The notes beneath the pieces were generated by a model. The model had not been told where the DNA came from, ran no database searches, and saw only the letters and a program-made list of their open reading frames with translations. A stretch of DNA of 7,867 nucleotides. It comes from Dehalococcoidia bacterium. GTDB lineage: Bacteria > Chloroflexota > Dehalococcoidia > Dehalococcoidales > Fen-1064. The translations under genes were made by a program, and so were the position numbers. The DNA is taken from NCBI GenBank assembly GCA_011192055.1, contig DUES01000162.1, positions 1-7,867 on the forward strand. The letters run 5' to 3'. Positions 6,412 to 7,867 of this stretch are shown piece after piece. Numbering within the stretch: the stretch's first letter is position 1; each line of letters opens with the position of its first letter.

Positions 6412-6441
6412 TTGACTGAACGAGCCTCAATACGTTATAAT
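6412..6441 (+). promoter_or_regulatory. Sigma70-type promoter of purF
   Basis: TTGACT (6412-6417), 18 bp, then a perfect TATAAT (6436-6441). Transcription would start near 6448, leaving a leader of about 29 nt to the TTG at 6477. This is too short for a purine riboswitch, and none is seen. Confidence 0.68.
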
Positions 6442-6476
6442 TCAAATGGCAAGAAAAGCAATATAGCGGGTGAAAT

Positions 6477-7867
6477 TTGCACGAATCTTGCGGAGTATTT
6501 GGAGTCTACTGTCCTGGTGAGGATGTAGCTCGACTTACTTTTTTTGCCCTCTTCGCACTGCAGCATCGCGGTCAGGAAAGCACTGGAATTGCAGTTGCGG
6601 ATGGAAACCGTATGCAGATGACGGGCGACATGGGGCTTGTCTCGCAGGTTTTCAACGAAGAAAAGCTAAGCCAGCTTGACGGTTATATCGCCATCGGTCA
6701 TAACCGCTACTCCACTCGAGGCTCCAGCCGGGTTACCAATATCCAGCCGATTATGGTTGGTCAGGGCAACAGCAAAATCGCCATTGCTCACAACGGTAAC
6801 GTTATCAACGCCGAGCTTCTACGTGAAGAGTTAGTCCAGCAAGGTCTGACATTCAGCACATCCACGGACACGGAAGTAATCGCCAATCTCATTCTTTCAT
6901 CTCCTGAAAAAAGCTGGTTGGAAAAGATACGGTATGCCGTTCACCGGCTTCAAGGTGCCTATTCCGTCTGTCTTTTGACAAACAACAGCCTCTATGCATT
7001 TAGAGATCCTTGGGGAGTCCGGCCACTTTGCCTTGGCCGTATGAACGGGGGGTATGTGATTGCATCGGAAAGTTGTGCCCTCGACCATATTGGTGGTGAA
7101 TTTATCAGGGAAATAGAACCTGGCGAGATAGTACACATAAACCAGGACGGGGTTTATAGTAACTGTGAAGATACTGCAAAAAAGTCCCTGTGTATTTTTG
7201 AGTACATCTATTTCGCCAGACCGGACAGTATCATAAACGGTAAACTGCTCTATCCGGCGCGTATGGCCATGGGAGCACTACTTTCCGAGGAACACCCGGT
7301 TGACGCCGACCTGGTAATTGGTGTACCTGATTCAGCAACTGCTGCCGGAATAGGTTATGCGAAGCATTCCGGCATTCCGTTTACGGAAGGATTGCTCAAG
7401 AACCGATACATGGGACGGACGTTCATTGAGCCCGACCAGCGAATTAGAGATTTGGGAGTACGGATAAAATTTAACCCGCTTCCCGAGTTGATTGAAGGCA
7501 AGCGGCTGGTCGTTGTTGATGACAGCATAGTCCGCGGCACAACCACTCCAAAAGTAGTCAATCTGTTACGAAAAGCCGGGGCAAAAGAGATACATATGCG
7601 CATCTGCGCTCCGCCTATCCAGTATCCCTGCTTCCTGGGAGTGGATATGGCTACCCGCCAGGAACTGATAGCTTCCCGAATGAGTGTTGAAGAAATCCGT
7701 AAATTCATCGATGCCGACTCGCTGGGATATCTTAGTGTTGATGGATTACTGAGAGCAGTAGACCTCCCCAGAGATATCTTCTGTATGGCCTGCTTTGTAG
7801 GTGATTACCCAATGCCGGTACAGCTGCAAATGGACAAGCTCGCCATGGAAGAAGATAAACAGTCCTT
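6477..7867 (+). CDS. purF: Amidophosphoribosyltransferase (glutamine PRPP amidotransferase), 3' end cut by window edge
   Basis: PurF catalyses the first committed step of purine synthesis, PRPP plus glutamine to phosphoribosylamine. About 463 codons are present, nearly the whole gene. The N-terminal Ntn glutaminase domain starts MHESCGVFGVY with nucleophile Cys5, then LQHRGQESTGI, GHNRYSTRGSS and AHNGNVINAELLREEL. The phosphoribosyltransferase domain has the PRPP loop VVVDDSIVRGTT. Cysteines in SLCIFEYIYFARPDS, YPCFLGVD and FCMACFVGDYP match the four [4Fe-4S] ligands of the Bacillus-type enzyme. The start is TTG: an in-frame TGA at 6471-6473 lies just two codons upstream, GGGTGA precedes it, and no ATG occurs before the catalytic Cys. 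The four residues before Cys5 would have to be removed to free the nucleophile, a shorter leader than the 11-residue propeptide of B. subtilis. It is transcribed from its own promoter, away from the hydrolase. Confidence 0.96.
   Translation, partial: MHESCGVFGVYCPGEDVARLTFFALFALQHRGQESTGIAVADGNRMQMTGDMGLVSQVFNEEKLSQLDGYIAIGHNRYSTRGSSRVTNIQPIMVGQGNSKIAIAHNGNVINAELLREELVQQGLTFSTSTDTEVIANLILSSPEKSWLEKIRYAVHRLQGAYSVCLLTNNSLYAFRDPWGVRPLCLGRMNGGYVIASESCALDHIGGEFIREIEPGEIVHINQDGVYSNCEDTAKKSLCIFEYIYFARPDSIINGKLLYPARMAMGALLSEEHPVDADLVIGVPDSATAAGIGYAKHSGIPFTEGLLKNRYMGRTFIEPDQRIRDLGVRIKFNPLPELIEGKRLVVVDDSIVRGTTTPKVVNLLRKAGAKEIHMRICAPPIQYPCFLGVDMATRQELIASRMSVEEIRKFIDADSLGYLSVDGLLRAVDLPRDIFCMACFVGDYPMPVQLQMDKLAMEEDKQS

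Noticed and set aside
1..7867. CRISPR arrays, tRNA or rRNA genes, insertion sequences, phage genes
   Set aside because: No regularly spaced repeats, structural RNA signatures, transposase motifs or terminal inverted repeats were seen on either strand.

Overview
The window is bacterial, has moderate GC and is densely coded on both strands. It holds acyl-CoA and branched-chain-transporter-type genes and ends in a housekeeping purine gene. The mix of Liv-type ABC ATPases, a PaaK-like ligase, a methylmalonyl-CoA-epimerase-like protein, a crotonase, a probable selenoprotein and an iron-sulfur-type PurF fits an anaerobic or microaerophilic organism from soil, sediment or the subsurface. My best guess is Chloroflexota (Dehalococcoidia-like), with Desulfobacterota-like bacteria as the main alternative. 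This is inference from gene content, not a phylogenetic placement.

Layout. Positions 1-2021 (+) carry the end of a livF-type ABC ATPase, which overlaps a phenylacetate-CoA-ligase-like gene by 10 bp. Facing them on the minus strand (2062-3190) are a livG-type ATPase and, upstream of it and overlapping by 8 bp, a small cysteine-containing protein of unknown function. A divergent intergenic region (about 3191-3397) leads to a plus-strand cluster. The cluster has a peroxiredoxin-like gene whose active site carries an in-frame TGA (3398-3973), a VOC/methylmalonyl-CoA-epimerase-like gene (4023-4427) and an enoyl-CoA hydratase/isomerase-family gene (4524-5342). A strong hairpin lies between the last two. 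An alpha/beta hydrolase on the minus strand (5359-6234) is separated by a 242-bp divergent promoter region from purF (+, from a TTG at 6477), which runs off the right edge.

The most notable item is the peroxiredoxin-like gene. The reading frame continues through TGA at 3569-3571, exactly where the family has the first cysteine of its Cys-x-x-Cys active site. A perfect 8-bp stem with a G-starting loop begins 13 nt after the TGA, at the distance and with the loop expected of a bacterial SECIS element. The gene therefore most likely encodes a selenoprotein with a Sec-Ser-Tyr-Cys centre; automated callers would break it into two short ORFs.

How the genes may work together: the two Liv-type ATPases would energise an ABC importer whose permease and binding-protein genes are not in the window, and the ligase-like protein, VOC protein and crotonase suggest CoA-thioester metabolism of imported acids. 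No substrate can be assigned from the sequence. The hydrolase and purF look like separate transcription units with recognisable sigma70-type promoters flanking a perfect 18-bp palindrome.
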